Assembly: GCA_934539245.1 (NCBI GenBank)
Contig: CAKTCK010000007.1
Span: 1 to 64,000, forward strand
Length of the DNA: 64,000 bases
Source: an uncultured Faecalibacterium sp.
Lineage (GTDB): Bacteria; Bacillota; Clostridia; Oscillospirales; Ruminococcaceae
Direction of reading: 5' to 3'
Shown here: one piece after another, positions 50,291 through 59,198 of the stretch
How positions within the stretch are numbered: position 1 is the first letter of the stretch
How the letters are laid out: every line of letters starts with the position of its first letter
Translations under genes and position numbers: made by a program
Notes under the pieces: model-generated
The model's database searches: none
Told to the model about the DNA's origin: nothing
Seen by the model: only the letters and a program-made list of their open reading frames with translations

Positions 50291-50307
50291 TTGCGTTGCA
50301 CACGCAA
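50291..50307. promoter_or_regulatory. Palindrome TTGCG-N7-CGCAA, candidate Crp/Fnr operator
   Basis: Lies in the gap between the divergent Crp/Fnr gene and the lipoprotein gene, also readable as GTTGC-ACAC-GCAAC. On the minus strand it is just upstream of a possible promoter (TTGCAG, 17 bases, TATTTT). Dyad of about 17 bp is usual for this family. Confidence 0.5.
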
Positions 50308-50433
50308 CGGTATTTTTACCCCTATTATAGTAAACTGGAACGCGCAAAGCAAATGATTTTGCAAAATTTTTCAAAAAAAGACCGGTTTCCGCTTCCTGTA
50401 CCGGGGCGTGCCGGGTGTGAAAAGGAGTATATC

Positions 50434-51486
50434 ATGAAAAAAATCCTGTCCTTACTGCTGGTGTTCAGCCTTGCACTGAGCCTTGCAGCCTGCGGCGGCA
50501 GCGCAAGCTCTGCCGCTTCCAGCACGGCGGTGTCCGAAGCTGCTTCCTCTGCGGCTGCTTCTGAGGAAGAAACTGCTGCGCCGCTGTCTGCCACCGAGCC
50601 GCTGCGCATCGCGGGGCTGAAGGGCCCCACCACCATGGGTCTTGTCAACCTGCTCTCGATGGAGCAGGCCGGTACCGCTGCTATGGACTATGATTTGCAG
50701 CTCTACGGCGCTGCGGATGAGATCGTGCCGCTGCTTATCAAGGGCGAGCTGGACATGGCCGCCATCCCGGCCAATCTGGCGGCGACCCTGTACCAAAAAA
50801 CGAACGGCGGCATTCAGGCCGTGGCAGTGAACACCTTGGGCGTTTTGTATGTGGTGGAGCAGGGCGACACCGTCCACAGCATGGCCGACCTCAAGGGCCG
50901 CACCATCCTGTCCACCGGCAAGGGCACTACCCCGGAGTATGTGCTGCGCTATCTGCTTACCGCCAACGGCATTGACCCGGACAAGGATGTGGACATCCAG
51001 TATTACAGCGAAGCTACCGAAGTGACCGCCCAGATGTCCAGCACGCAGGACGCTATTGCGGTGCTGCCCCAGCCCTATGTGACTGCCGCCGGGCTGAAGG
51101 ATGACACCCTGCGGGTAGCCCTTGACCTGACCGCCGAGTGGGACAAGGTGGCAGACACCCAGCTGATCACCGGTGTGACCGTGGTGCGCAAGGCCTACGC
51201 CGAGGAGCACCCGGACGTGGTAGCCGCCTTTCTGGCAGACTACGCCCAGAGCGTGAACGCCGCCAACACCGACCTGGATGGTACCGCCGCTCTGTGTGAG
51301 GAGCAGGGCGTGGTGGCAAAAGCTGCCATTGCCAAAAAGGCACTGCCCAACTGCAACATCGTTTGCCTGACCGGCGAGGAACTGAAGGCAGACGCCGCCG
51401 GTTACCTGCAGGTGCTCTACGATGCCGACCCCGCCGCCGTGGGCGGTGCGCTGCCCGGCGAGGACTTCTACTGGACAGCCCAGTAA
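50434..51486 (+). CDS. ABC transporter substrate-binding lipoprotein, NMT1/SsuA-like, orphan
   Basis: A 350-residue binding protein: signal MKKILSLLLVFSLALSLAAC with lipobox (Cys20), Ser/Ala/Glu-rich linker (about 21-52), then a periplasmic-binding fold of the NMT1/THI5-like type (PLRIAGLKGPTTMGLV, MAAIPANLAATLYQK, SMADLKGRTILSTGKGTTPEYVLRYLL, VVRKAYAEEHPDVVAAFLADY). Such proteins bind sulfonates, nitrate, thiamine precursors and similar. Permease and ATPase genes are absent here. AAAGGAG lies eight bases before ATG. Confidence 0.87.
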   Translation: MKKILSLLLVFSLALSLAACGGSASSAASSTAVSEAASSAAASEEETAAPLSATEPLRIAGLKGPTTMGLVNLLSMEQAGTAAMDYDLQLYGAADEIVPLLIKGELDMAAIPANLAATLYQKTNGGIQAVAVNTLGVLYVVEQGDTVHSMADLKGRTILSTGKGTTPEYVLRYLLTANGIDPDKDVDIQYYSEATEVTAQMSSTQDAIAVLPQPYVTAAGLKDDTLRVALDLTAEWDKVADTQLITGVTVVRKAYAEEHPDVVAAFLADYAQSVNAANTDLDGTAALCEEQGVVAKAAIAKKALPNCNIVCLTGEELKADAAGYLQVLYDADPAAVGGALPGEDFYWTAQ

Positions 51487-51509
51487 CAGCCTGAAAAAGC
51501 ATTCCATCT

Positions 51510-51548
51510 CCCGCCGTTCTGCCGTGGTACGCAGCGCGGCGGTTTTTT
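51510..51548 (+). terminator. Terminator of the orphan lipoprotein gene
   Basis: CCGCCG-CTGC pairs with GCAG-CGGCGG, followed by TTTTTT. Confidence 0.75.
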
Positions 51549-51558
51549 GTTGAGAAAA

Positions 51559-51836
51559 CGATTTTGAATGGCTTCCGCTGCGCTCTAGCCATTTTCAGCG
51601 GAAAAAATATTTTTTAATTCGCAATTCTGGAAAATCTGCGGATTTTCCAGAATTGCTTTTTCACAGGAGGGGCTGTAACGATAAAATGGCGGTTTAGAAT
51701 GCACCTGTTGCTCACCGCTACGACCCCACCCGTGAAATAGCGTTTGGAGCGCTCCGCAGAGCGCGACAAACGCGAAACTATAAATAATAATACCTTGATT
51801 TATGGCCAGAGCGCCAGCGGAGGCCATTTTAAATCC
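51559..51836. repeat. MITE-like repeat C with long inverted ends
   Basis: The ends are inverted: CGATTTTGAATGGCTTCCGC... on the left and ATGGCCAGAGCGCCAGCGGA...CCATTTTAAATC on the right, about 25-33 bases with a few mismatches. Within it are a perfect 16-base palindrome (GCAATTCTGGAAAATC, TGCG loop, 51619-51654) and a segment (51731-51836) that aligns with the 46.9-kb repeat. No gene in 51487-51904. Confidence 0.7.
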
Positions 51837-51842
51837 TCCCGG

Positions 51843-51871
51843 TTGCAATTCCGCTGCAAAAGTTCTACAAT
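51843..51871 (+). promoter_or_regulatory. Promoter of the C69 dipeptidase gene
   Basis: TTGCAA, 17 bases, TACAAT, directly after repeat C. Confidence 0.75.
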
Positions 51872-51904
51872 AGAGGCACATTATAGAATATGGAGGGAAA
51901 ACCT

Positions 51905-53389
51905 ATGGCTTGCACTACCATTCTGGTCGGCAAGGCAGCATCGTACGATGGCTCTACCATGATCGCCCGCAACGATGACTCCGGCTCCGGCCATTTCACC
52001 GCTAAAAAATTCACCGTGATCCACCCGGAGGATCTGCCCAAGACCTACCGCAGCGTCCTCTCCCATGTGGAGATCCCTCTGCCGGAGGGCGCACTGCGGT
52101 TTACCGCCATGCCCAACGCCGTGGAGGGCAAGGGCATCTGGGCAGCTTCCGGCGTCAATGCCGCCAACGTGGGCATGACCGCCACCGAGACCATCACCTC
52201 CAACCCCCGCGTGCTGGGTGCAGACCCGCTGGTGGAGTATCAGCCCGCCAAGGGCGAAAAGCCCGAGGTGCCCGGTGGCATTGGCGAGGAGGACATCGTC
52301 TATCTGGTGCTGCCCTACATCCACTCTGCCCGCGAGGGCGTGCTGCGTCTGGGCAGCCTGCTGGAGCAGTACGGTACTTACGAGATGAACGGCATCGCCT
52401 TTCAGGATGTAAACGAGATCTGGTGGCTGGAGACCATCGGCGGTCACCACTGGATCGCCCGCCGTGTGCCGGACGATGTGTATGTGGTCATGCCCAACCA
52501 GCTGGGCATCGACACCTTTGATCTGGAAGATGCCTTCGGCGCACAGGAAAACTACCTCTGCTCTGCCGACCTGCGGGAGTTCATTGCCAAGAACCACTTG
52601 GACCTCTCTTTGGACGGCGCACTGAATCCCCGGGACGCCTTTGGCAGCCACGATGACGCCGACCATGTTTACAACACCCCCCGTGCATGGTATATGCTGC
52701 GCTACCTCAACCCCCGCACATGGGTGTGGGAGGGTGCCGACGCCGACTACACCCCCATGTCCGATGACCTGCCGTGGTGCATGGTGCCGGAGCGCAAGGT
52801 GACCCCGGAGGACATCAAGTATATGCTGTCCAGCCACTATCAGGGCACCCCCTACGACCCCTACCTGAGCTACGGCGACAAGTCTGCAAAGGGTGCATAC
52901 CGTTCCATCGGCATCAACCGCAACGACTTTATGGCGCTTTTGCAGATGCGCCCCGACCAGCCGGAGGAATCCCGCGCAGTGGAGTGGGTGGCCTATGCTT
53001 CTAACGCCTTCAACACCATGGTGCCCTTCTACGCCAACGTGGAGCGCACCCCGGAGTATCTGGCAAACACCACCGGCACCGTGTCCACCGATAACTTCTA
53101 CTGGACCAGCCGCCTCATCGCCGCCATGGCAGATGCTTCCTATAATAAATCCCTGTTCCACCTTGAGCGCTACGAGGAAGCCGTGTTCTCTGCCGGCCGT
53201 GCCCTGGTGAACCAGTATGACGCAAAGCTTGCCGCCGAGCCGGACGCTGCCCGCCGCGCCGCCCTGCGGGAGGAAGCCAACACCGCCATCGCCGCCATGC
53301 TGCAGGAGAAGGCCGCCGACACGCTGGACAAAGTCCTGTTTGAACTGAGCAGCCAGATGAAGAACGCCTACTCCCGCTCGGATGCCTGA
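51905..53389 (+). CDS. pepD: C69-family dipeptidase
   Basis: A 494-residue Ntn-hydrolase of peptidase family C69 that splits a wide range of dipeptides in the cytosol. It begins MACTTILVGKAASYDGSTMIARNDD, in which Cys3 becomes the N-terminal nucleophile after processing. Other family parts: WAASGVNAANVGMTATETI, IWWLETIGGHHWIARRVPDDVYVVMPNQLGI, and AYRSIGINRNDFMALLQMRP. ATG 51905, with GGAGGG upstream, is preferred over a longer reading from 51890. A strong terminator follows. Confidence 0.93.
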   Translation: MACTTILVGKAASYDGSTMIARNDDSGSGHFTAKKFTVIHPEDLPKTYRSVLSHVEIPLPEGALRFTAMPNAVEGKGIWAASGVNAANVGMTATETITSNPRVLGADPLVEYQPAKGEKPEVPGGIGEEDIVYLVLPYIHSAREGVLRLGSLLEQYGTYEMNGIAFQDVNEIWWLETIGGHHWIARRVPDDVYVVMPNQLGIDTFDLEDAFGAQENYLCSADLREFIAKNHLDLSLDGALNPRDAFGSHDDADHVYNTPRAWYMLRYLNPRTWVWEGADADYTPMSDDLPWCMVPERKVTPEDIKYMLSSHYQGTPYDPYLSYGDKSAKGAYRSIGINRNDFMALLQMRPDQPEESRAVEWVAYASNAFNTMVPFYANVERTPEYLANTTGTVSTDNFYWTSRLIAAMADASYNKSLFHLERYEEAVFSAGRALVNQYDAKLAAEPDAARRAALREEANTAIAAMLQEKAADTLDKVLFELSSQMKNAYSRSDA

Positions 53390-53443
53390 TTCAGACCAGC
53401 CTGAGCACCAAAACCGGTCACGACCGGTCACATAAACGCAGAA

Positions 53444-53479
53444 AAGACCACCGCATACACAAGTGCGGTGGTCTTTTTT
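53444..53479 (+). terminator. Terminator of the dipeptidase gene
   Basis: AAGACCACCGCA pairs with TGCGGTGGTCTT, followed by TTTT. Upstream is a short direct repeat ACCGGTCACG/ACCGGTCACA. Confidence 0.92.
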
Positions 53480-53553
53480 GGCGTAAAGACACTCTTGTAT
53501 CCCACCTATTAGCAACTGTGCACAAAAATTAAGGAAATTCTTTGTGCACGAAA

Positions 53554-53595
53554 ATGACTGAAGATGATTGATTTTGACGATATTTTTGCTATAAT
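53554..53595 (+). promoter_or_regulatory. fru operon promoter and candidate FruR direct-repeat operator
   Basis: -35 TTGATT (53568-53573), 16 bases, -10 TATAAT (53590-53595). The direct repeat ATGACTGA/ATGATTGA (53554-53561 and 53564-53571), 10 bases apart, overlaps the -35; DeoR-type repressors often bind such repeats. Confidence 0.65.
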
Positions 53596-53673
53596 AAAGC
53601 TACAGACAACCAAAACACGCCAAGACCGTGCAGAACCGGTCAGACGTGGGAAGGAAAGAAGGGGAAAGACACC

Positions 53674-54429
53674 ATGCTGGCAGAGGAACGTTTTGCACTG
53701 ATCTTAGAGCAGCTGAACGAGAAGCGCACCGTGACGGTGCAGCAGCTGTGCGAGGCGCTGCACACCAGCGAATCCACCATCCGGCGTGACCTGACCGAGC
53801 TGGACCGGCAGGGCAGGCTGACCAAGGTGCACGGAGGGGCCACTCTGCCGGACAGCCGTTTTCTGGCAGACGAGCCCACCATGGAGGCCAAGGAGACGCT
53901 GGCTGTGGCAGAAAAGCGCAGCATCGCCGCAGCCGCCGCAGCGCTCATCACCGCCGAGGATTTTGTGTTCATCGATGCAGGCACCACCACGCTGGAGCTG
54001 GTGCGGGCGCTGACGGGTGCGGCGCTCAAGGCTACCTATGTGACCAACGGTGTGGCGCACGCCCGGCTGCTGGCGCAAAAGGGGTGCCGGGTGTATCTGC
54101 CCGGCGGGCTGCTGCGCCCCCAGACCGAAGCCATCGTGGGTGCCCCGGCGGTCAGCAGCATCCAGCAGTATAACTTCACCAAAGCGTTCATGGGTGCCAA
54201 CGGCGTGGCGCTGGAGGCGGGCTTTACCACCCCGGACCCCGAGGAAGCAGCGGTAAAAGCCGCAGCCGTCCACCGCGCAAGGGAAAGCTGGTTCCTTGTG
54301 GACGATGCCAAGTTTGCTAAAATTTACCCGGCGGTCATCACGGATCTGCACAGCAGTGCCATCCTGACCAACCGCTGCCCGAATCCCAAGTATAAGCAGC
54401 ATACCTTTGTAAAGGAGGCAGAAGTATGA
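53674..54429 (+). CDS. fruR: DeoR-family regulator of the fructose operon
   Basis: A 251-residue repressor: N-terminal DeoR helix-turn-helix (about 3-58: AEERFALILEQLNEKRTVTVQQLCEALHTSESTIRRDLTELDRQGRLTKVHGGA) and a C-terminal sugar-phosphate-sensing domain (DAGTTTLELVRAL, VTNGVAHARLL, FMGANGVALEAGFTTPD). Probably responds to fructose 1-phosphate. First gene of fruR-fruK-fruA, overlapping fruK by four bases. Confidence 0.92.
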   Translation: MLAEERFALILEQLNEKRTVTVQQLCEALHTSESTIRRDLTELDRQGRLTKVHGGATLPDSRFLADEPTMEAKETLAVAEKRSIAAAAAALITAEDFVFIDAGTTTLELVRALTGAALKATYVTNGVAHARLLAQKGCRVYLPGGLLRPQTEAIVGAPAVSSIQQYNFTKAFMGANGVALEAGFTTPDPEEAAVKAAAVHRARESWFLVDDAKFAKIYPAVITDLHSSAILTNRCPNPKYKQHTFVKEAEV

Positions 54430-55331
54430 TCTACACCGTTACCTTTAACCCGGCTATTGATTACGTTGTGCGTCTGGACGCACCGCTGGAAGTGGGCGCA
54501 GTGAACCGCGCCAAAGGCGAGGACTGCGTGCTGGGCGGCAAGGGCATCAATGTGTCCGGCGTGCTGGCGCAGCTGGGCTGCGAGAGCGTGGCACTGGGCT
54601 TTGTGGCCGGCGAGACCGGCGCATGGCTGGAGCGCGGTCTGGCGGTGCAGGGACTGAAAACCGACTTTGTGCATCTGGAAAACGGCATGACCCGTATCAA
54701 TGTCAAAATCAAGGCCGGGCAGGAGACCGAGCTGAACGGCGCAGGCCCTGCCATCCCGGAAAGTGCGTTGCAGCAGCTGGAAGCCCAGCTGGACAAGCTG
54801 GCCGAGGGCGATATCCTCATTCTGGCAGGCAGCATCCCGGCAAGCCTGCCGCAAAGCGTCTACGAGCGGCTGCTGGCGCGGCTGCAGGGCAGGGGCGTGC
54901 GTGCGGTGGTGGACGCCACCCGCGACCTGTTGGTGAACGTGCTGCCCTACCACCCCTTCCTCATCAAGCCCAACAACCATGAGCTGGGCGAGATCGTGGG
55001 CAAGGTGCTGACCACTGATGCCGAGATCGTAGCCGCTGCCCGCACTCTGCAGGAAAAGGGCGCCCGCAACGTGCTGGTGAGCATGGCAGGGGACGGCGCG
55101 CTGCTGCTGGATGAACAGGGACAGGTGCACCGCATCGGCTGCCCCAAGGACAAGGTAGTCAACAGCGTGGGCGCAGGCGACAGCATGGTGGCCGGTTTTG
55201 TGGCCGGGTATCTGCAAAGCCGCAGCTACGCGCAGGCGCTGCGTCTGGGCACCGCCTGCGGCAGCGCCACGGCCTTCAGCCTTGGGCTTGCCACAAAGGA
55301 AAAGATCGACGCACTGCTGGCGCAGCTTTGA
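54426..55331 (+). CDS. fruK: 1-phosphofructokinase
   Basis: A 301-residue PfkB-family kinase that phosphorylates fructose 1-phosphate to fructose 1,6-bisphosphate. N-terminal TVTFNPAIDYVVRLD and GGKGINVSGVLAQLG bind the sugar; the C-terminal signature VNSVGAGDSMVAGFVAGYL holds the catalytic Asp and anion hole. AAAGGAGG lies before ATG. Follows fruR and precedes fruA in the usual order. Confidence 0.96.
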   Translation: MIYTVTFNPAIDYVVRLDAPLEVGAVNRAKGEDCVLGGKGINVSGVLAQLGCESVALGFVAGETGAWLERGLAVQGLKTDFVHLENGMTRINVKIKAGQETELNGAGPAIPESALQQLEAQLDKLAEGDILILAGSIPASLPQSVYERLLARLQGRGVRAVVDATRDLLVNVLPYHPFLIKPNNHELGEIVGKVLTTDAEIVAAARTLQEKGARNVLVSMAGDGALLLDEQGQVHRIGCPKDKVVNSVGAGDSMVAGFVAGYLQSRSYAQALRLGTACGSATAFSLGLATKEKIDALLAQL

Positions 55332-55360
55332 TAGGATAAAAGGAACAAGGAGAAACGTTT

Positions 55361-57289
55361 ATGCGCATCACCGAGTTATTTACCGCACAGTCCATTGCGC
55401 TGGACGAGGCGCTGCAGACGCAGGAGCAGATCCTGAGCCGTCTGGTGGAATTGCAGGCTACCCACGGCAACATCACCGATAAGGAGGCCTACAAAAAGGC
55501 GCTCTACGCCCGCGAGGCCGAGGGCTCTACCTATGTGGACAACGGCATCACCGTGCCCCACGCCAAGACCAATGTGGTTACCCGCCCCAGTCTGGCCGCC
55601 CTGCGGCTGAGCACCCCGGTGCAGTACAACGCCGAGGATGACGGCACCACCGACCTGCTGTTTGCCATTGCCGCACCGGAAAACGGCAGCCTGCACGTTG
55701 ATATGCTGGCCCGCATGATGCAGATGCTGATGAACGAGGACTTTGTGGAAAAGCTTAAAGCTGCCAAAACCCCCAAGGAGTTCTTGGAGTGCATCGACGC
55801 GCAGGAGGAGGCACAGTTCGGCACAGAAAGCTTTACCCAGCAGACCATCCCGCAGGACGGCTACCGCATTCTGGCTGTGACTGCCTGCGTCAACGGCATC
55901 GCCCACACCTACATGGCAGCAGAAGCACTGACCAAGGCCGGTGACAAGCTGGGTCTGCCCACCAAGGTGGAGACCAACGGCTCGGACGGCGCAAAGAACA
56001 TCCTGACCCGCGCCGAGATCGCCGCCTGTGACGGCATCATCGTGGCAGCGGAGAAAAAAGTGGACACCGCCCGCTTTGATGGCAAGCCGGTGCTGTTTAC
56101 CCGGGTAGATGACGGCATCCACAAGCCGGAGGAACTCATTAAGAAAATCGCCCACGGCGAGGTGCCCGTGTTCCACGCCGAGGGCGGCGCAGCAGCCGAG
56201 GATGACGCTGCCGGCAAGGACAGCTTTGGACGCAGCCTGTACAAGAACCTGATGAACGGCGTTTCCCACATGCTGCCCTTCGTGGTGGGCGGCGGCATCA
56301 TGATCGCGCTGGCCTTCCTGCTGGATGATTACAGCATCAACCCTGCAAACTTCGGCATGAACACCCCTGTTGCCGCCTTCTTCAAGACGGTGGGCGGCGC
56401 AGCCTTCGGCTATATGCTGCCCATTCTGGCAGGTTTTATTGCCATGTCTATTGCTGACCGTCCGGGTCTTGCCGTAGGCTTTGCCGGCGGCGTGCTGGCT
56501 ATGAACGGAACCAACTTCACCGACCTTGCCGCAGGCAGCACCACCGGCATCTCCGGCGGCTTCCTTGCAGCGCTGCTGGCCGGTTTTGCAGCGGGCTACA
56601 TCGTGCAGTTCCTCAAAAAGATCACCGAAAAGCTGCCCGCCAGCCTGAACGGTATCCGCCCCATGCTCATCTACCCGCTGGGCGGTATTCTCATCGTAGG
56701 TGCGATGATGTGCGCCGTGAACCCGGTAATGGGCATGATCAACACCGCCATGACCGACTGGCTGAACGCACTGGGCGGCAGCTCCAAGGTGCTGCTGGGC
56801 GCCATCGTGGCCGGTATGATGAGCGTGGATATGGGCGGCCCGGTCAACAAGGCAGCCTACGTCTTTGGCACCGCAGCCCTTGCTTCCGGCAACTACGAGG
56901 TGATGGCTGCCGTCATGGTGGGCGGCATGGTGCCTCCCATCGCCATCGCCCTGTCCACCACCTTCTGCCCCCGCAAGTGGACGCCGGAGGAGCGCCGCAA
57001 CGGCATCGTGAACTACGTTATGGGTCTGTGCTTCGTGTCTGAGGGTGCTATCCCCTACGCAGCAGCCGACCCGCTGCGTGTCCTGCCCAGCTGCGTTGTT
57101 GGCTCTGCGGTCGCAGGTGCGCTCTCTATGACCTTTGGCTGCGCACTGCGCGCACCTCACGGCGGCATCTTCGTGTTCCCGGTGGTGGATCATGCTGTGC
57201 TGTACTGTGTGGCACTGGCTGTGGGCAGCGTGCTGGGTGCAGTGATCCTGAGCCTTGTCAAAAAGACCCAGCCCGCCGAGGCAAAGTAA
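55361..57289 (+). CDS. fruA: PTS fructose transporter subunit IIABC
   Basis: A 642-residue fused fructose permease that imports fructose as fructose 1-phosphate. The IIA domain (1-150) has the phosphorylated His67 in GITVPHAKT; the IIB domain (about 165-265) has Cys176 in AVTACVNGIAHTYMAAEAL; the IIC domain (about 300-635) spans the membrane with GGIMIALAFLLDD and MSVDMGGPVNKAAYVFG. All three are in the normal order for the Gram-positive type. Confidence 0.97.
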   Translation: MRITELFTAQSIALDEALQTQEQILSRLVELQATHGNITDKEAYKKALYAREAEGSTYVDNGITVPHAKTNVVTRPSLAALRLSTPVQYNAEDDGTTDLLFAIAAPENGSLHVDMLARMMQMLMNEDFVEKLKAAKTPKEFLECIDAQEEAQFGTESFTQQTIPQDGYRILAVTACVNGIAHTYMAAEALTKAGDKLGLPTKVETNGSDGAKNILTRAEIAACDGIIVAAEKKVDTARFDGKPVLFTRVDDGIHKPEELIKKIAHGEVPVFHAEGGAAAEDDAAGKDSFGRSLYKNLMNGVSHMLPFVVGGGIMIALAFLLDDYSINPANFGMNTPVAAFFKTVGGAAFGYMLPILAGFIAMSIADRPGLAVGFAGGVLAMNGTNFTDLAAGSTTGISGGFLAALLAGFAAGYIVQFLKKITEKLPASLNGIRPMLIYPLGGILIVGAMMCAVNPVMGMINTAMTDWLNALGGSSKVLLGAIVAGMMSVDMGGPVNKAAYVFGTAALASGNYEVMAAVMVGGMVPPIAIALSTTFCPRKWTPEERRNGIVNYVMGLCFVSEGAIPYAAADPLRVLPSCVVGSAVAGALSMTFGCALRAPHGGIFVFPVVDHAVLYCVALAVGSVLGAVILSLVKKTQPAEAK

Positions 57290-57328
57290 CAAGCCATTCT
57301 CTTTCTCCATTACGGATAAGTTCTCCAT

Positions 57329-57376
57329 AAACGCAAAGGGGGCTGCCGCACACCGCGGCGGTCCCTTTTGCGTTTT
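57329..57376 (+). terminator. Terminator of the fru operon
   Basis: AACGCAAAAGGG-type arms (AACGCAAAGGG... and CCCTTTTGCGTT) with an inner GCCGC/GCGGC pair, followed by TTGCG; T-run moderate. Confidence 0.8.
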
Positions 57377-57465
57377 GCGCAAGCGCCATTTTCACAAAAA
57401 ACAGGACAATATACCGCCCAAAACGGCTTATCCTGCCAGAATTGCGTTCTGCGCTTTGTTTTGCA

Positions 57466-57494
57466 TTGCACCCCATCCCGGGCTGTGGTATACT
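57466..57494 (+). promoter_or_regulatory. Promoter of the DUF1846 gene
   Basis: TTGCAC, 17 bases, TATACT. Confidence 0.75.
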
Positions 57495-57554
57495 TATACT
57501 TGTGATTTTAAAGCCCGGGTATGGTGTGCCCGGCCACCAGAGAGGAAACGAACG

Positions 57555-59048
57555 ATGAAAATAGGATTTGACAACGACAAATATCTTTCGATGCAGTCTG
57601 AGCATATCCGCGAGCGCATCAAGAAGTTTGACAATAAGCTGTATCTGGAATTCGGCGGCAAGCTGTTCGACGATTACCACGCTTCCCGCGTGCTGCCCGG
57701 CTTTCAGCCGGACTCCAAGCTGCAGATGCTGCTGCAGCTCAAGGAGCAGGCCGAGATCGTTATCGTCATCAGCGCCGAGGACATCATCAGCAGCAAGGTG
57801 CGCGGCGACTACGGCATCACCTACGATCTGGATGTGCTGCGCCTCATCGACGCTTTTCAGGAGGTGGGGCTGTATGTGGGCAGCGTGTGCGTGACCAAGT
57901 ACACCGCCGCCGCCGAGGTGGAAGCTTTTGAAAAGCGGCTGAACAGTCTGGGCATCCGCACCTTCCGTCACTACAAGATCCCCGGCTACCCCAACGACGT
58001 GGCACGCATCGTCAGCGATGAGGGCTATGGCCGCAACGAGTACATTGAGACCGAGCGCCCGCTGGTGGTCATCACCGCGCCCGGCCCCGGCAGCGGAAAA
58101 ATGGCCGTCTGCCTGTCCCAGCTGTACCATGAATACAAGCGCGGCGTCAAGGCCGGTTACGCCAAGTTCGAGACCTTCCCCATCTGGAACATTCCCCTGA
58201 AGCATCCGGTCAATCTGGCCTACGAGGCCGCCACCGCTGACCTGAACGATGTGAACATGATCGACCCCTTCCATCTGGAAGCCTACGGCGTGACCACCGT
58301 GAACTACAACCGCGACATTGAGATTTTCCCGGTGGTGAACGCGATGTTCGAGCTGATCGCAGGGCAGAGCCCCTATAAGTCCCCCACGGACATGGGCGTG
58401 AACATGGCCGGCAACTGCATCGTGGACGATGCAGTCTGCTGCGAAGCTTCCCGCAAGGAGATCGTGCGCCGGTACTACAAGTGCCTGTGCGAGCAGAAGA
58501 TCACCGGCACCGCCAAGGAGAGCGAGCGCTATAAGCTGGAGCTGCTGATGAATCAGGCAGGGCTGACTATGGGCGCGCGGCAGGTGGAAAAGCAGGCGCA
58601 CGCCCGTAGCGAGGCCACCGGCGGCGCACCGGCTGCTGCCATTGAGTTGAGCGACGGCACCGTCATCACCGGCAAGACCGGCCCGCTGCTGGGTGCTACC
58701 GCAAGCGCTCTGATCAATGCGCTCAAGTATCTGGCGGGCATCCCGCAGGAGACGGATCTGGTCAGCGCCACCGCCATCGAGCCTATCCAGACTCTCAAGA
58801 CCAACTATCTGGGCGGCAAAAACCCCCGTCTGCACACCGACGAGATCCTGATCGCCCTGTCCAGCTCTGCTGCTTCCAGCGAGCTTGCCGCAGCGGCCAT
58901 GCACCAGCTGCCCAACCTCAAGGGCTGCGATGTGCACTCCACCGTGCTGCTTTCCAGCGTGGACAGCAGCACCCTGAACCGTCTGGGTATGTACCTGACC
59001 TGCGATCCCGTCTACGAGGAAGAGGACCGCAAGTACCATAAGCTGTAA
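57555..59048 (+). CDS. DUF1846 family protein
   Basis: A 497-residue protein of the DUF1846 family (UPF0371), widespread in Firmicutes, function unknown. It reads GFDNDKYLSMQSEHIRERI at the N terminus, the P-loop-like APGPGSGKMAVCLSQLYHEYKRG (about 174-196), and PTDMGVNMAGNCIVDD near 280. Normal family length is about 495. GAGGAAACG precedes ATG 57555; a longer reading upstream covers the promoter and terminator and is not coding. Single-gene unit. Confidence 0.92.
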   Translation: MKIGFDNDKYLSMQSEHIRERIKKFDNKLYLEFGGKLFDDYHASRVLPGFQPDSKLQMLLQLKEQAEIVIVISAEDIISSKVRGDYGITYDLDVLRLIDAFQEVGLYVGSVCVTKYTAAAEVEAFEKRLNSLGIRTFRHYKIPGYPNDVARIVSDEGYGRNEYIETERPLVVITAPGPGSGKMAVCLSQLYHEYKRGVKAGYAKFETFPIWNIPLKHPVNLAYEAATADLNDVNMIDPFHLEAYGVTTVNYNRDIEIFPVVNAMFELIAGQSPYKSPTDMGVNMAGNCIVDDAVCCEASRKEIVRRYYKCLCEQKITGTAKESERYKLELLMNQAGLTMGARQVEKQAHARSEATGGAPAAAIELSDGTVITGKTGPLLGATASALINALKYLAGIPQETDLVSATAIEPIQTLKTNYLGGKNPRLHTDEILIALSSSAASSELAAAAMHQLPNLKGCDVHSTVLLSSVDSSTLNRLGMYLTCDPVYEEEDRKYHKL

Positions 59049-59065
59049 AAATAAAAGAAAAACTG

Positions 59066-59111
59066 ATAAACACCCCGGTCAGAGCCGTCAGGCTTTGACC
59101 GGGGTGTTTAT
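59066..59111 (+). terminator. Terminator of the DUF1846 gene
   Basis: AAACACCCCGGTCA-GAGCC with its complement around GTCA, followed by TTTATG. The long near-perfect stem supports termination despite the short T-run. Confidence 0.82.
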
Positions 59112-59119
59112 GCTATTGC

Positions 59120-59148
59120 TTGCTACTTGTCCGCAGATGTGGTACACT
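59120..59148 (+). promoter_or_regulatory. Promoter of the sodium symporter gene
   Basis: TTGCTA, 17 bases, TACACT. Confidence 0.65.
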
Positions 59149-59198
59149 TGTTCTGCTTATATTTATTATAAAGCGGATAGGAAAAGAGGAACAACAAT

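Noticed and set aside
55376-57382. Minus-strand frame of about 668 codons opposite fruA
   Set aside because: Shadow of the PTS gene; same His-rich composition and no motif or start signal.
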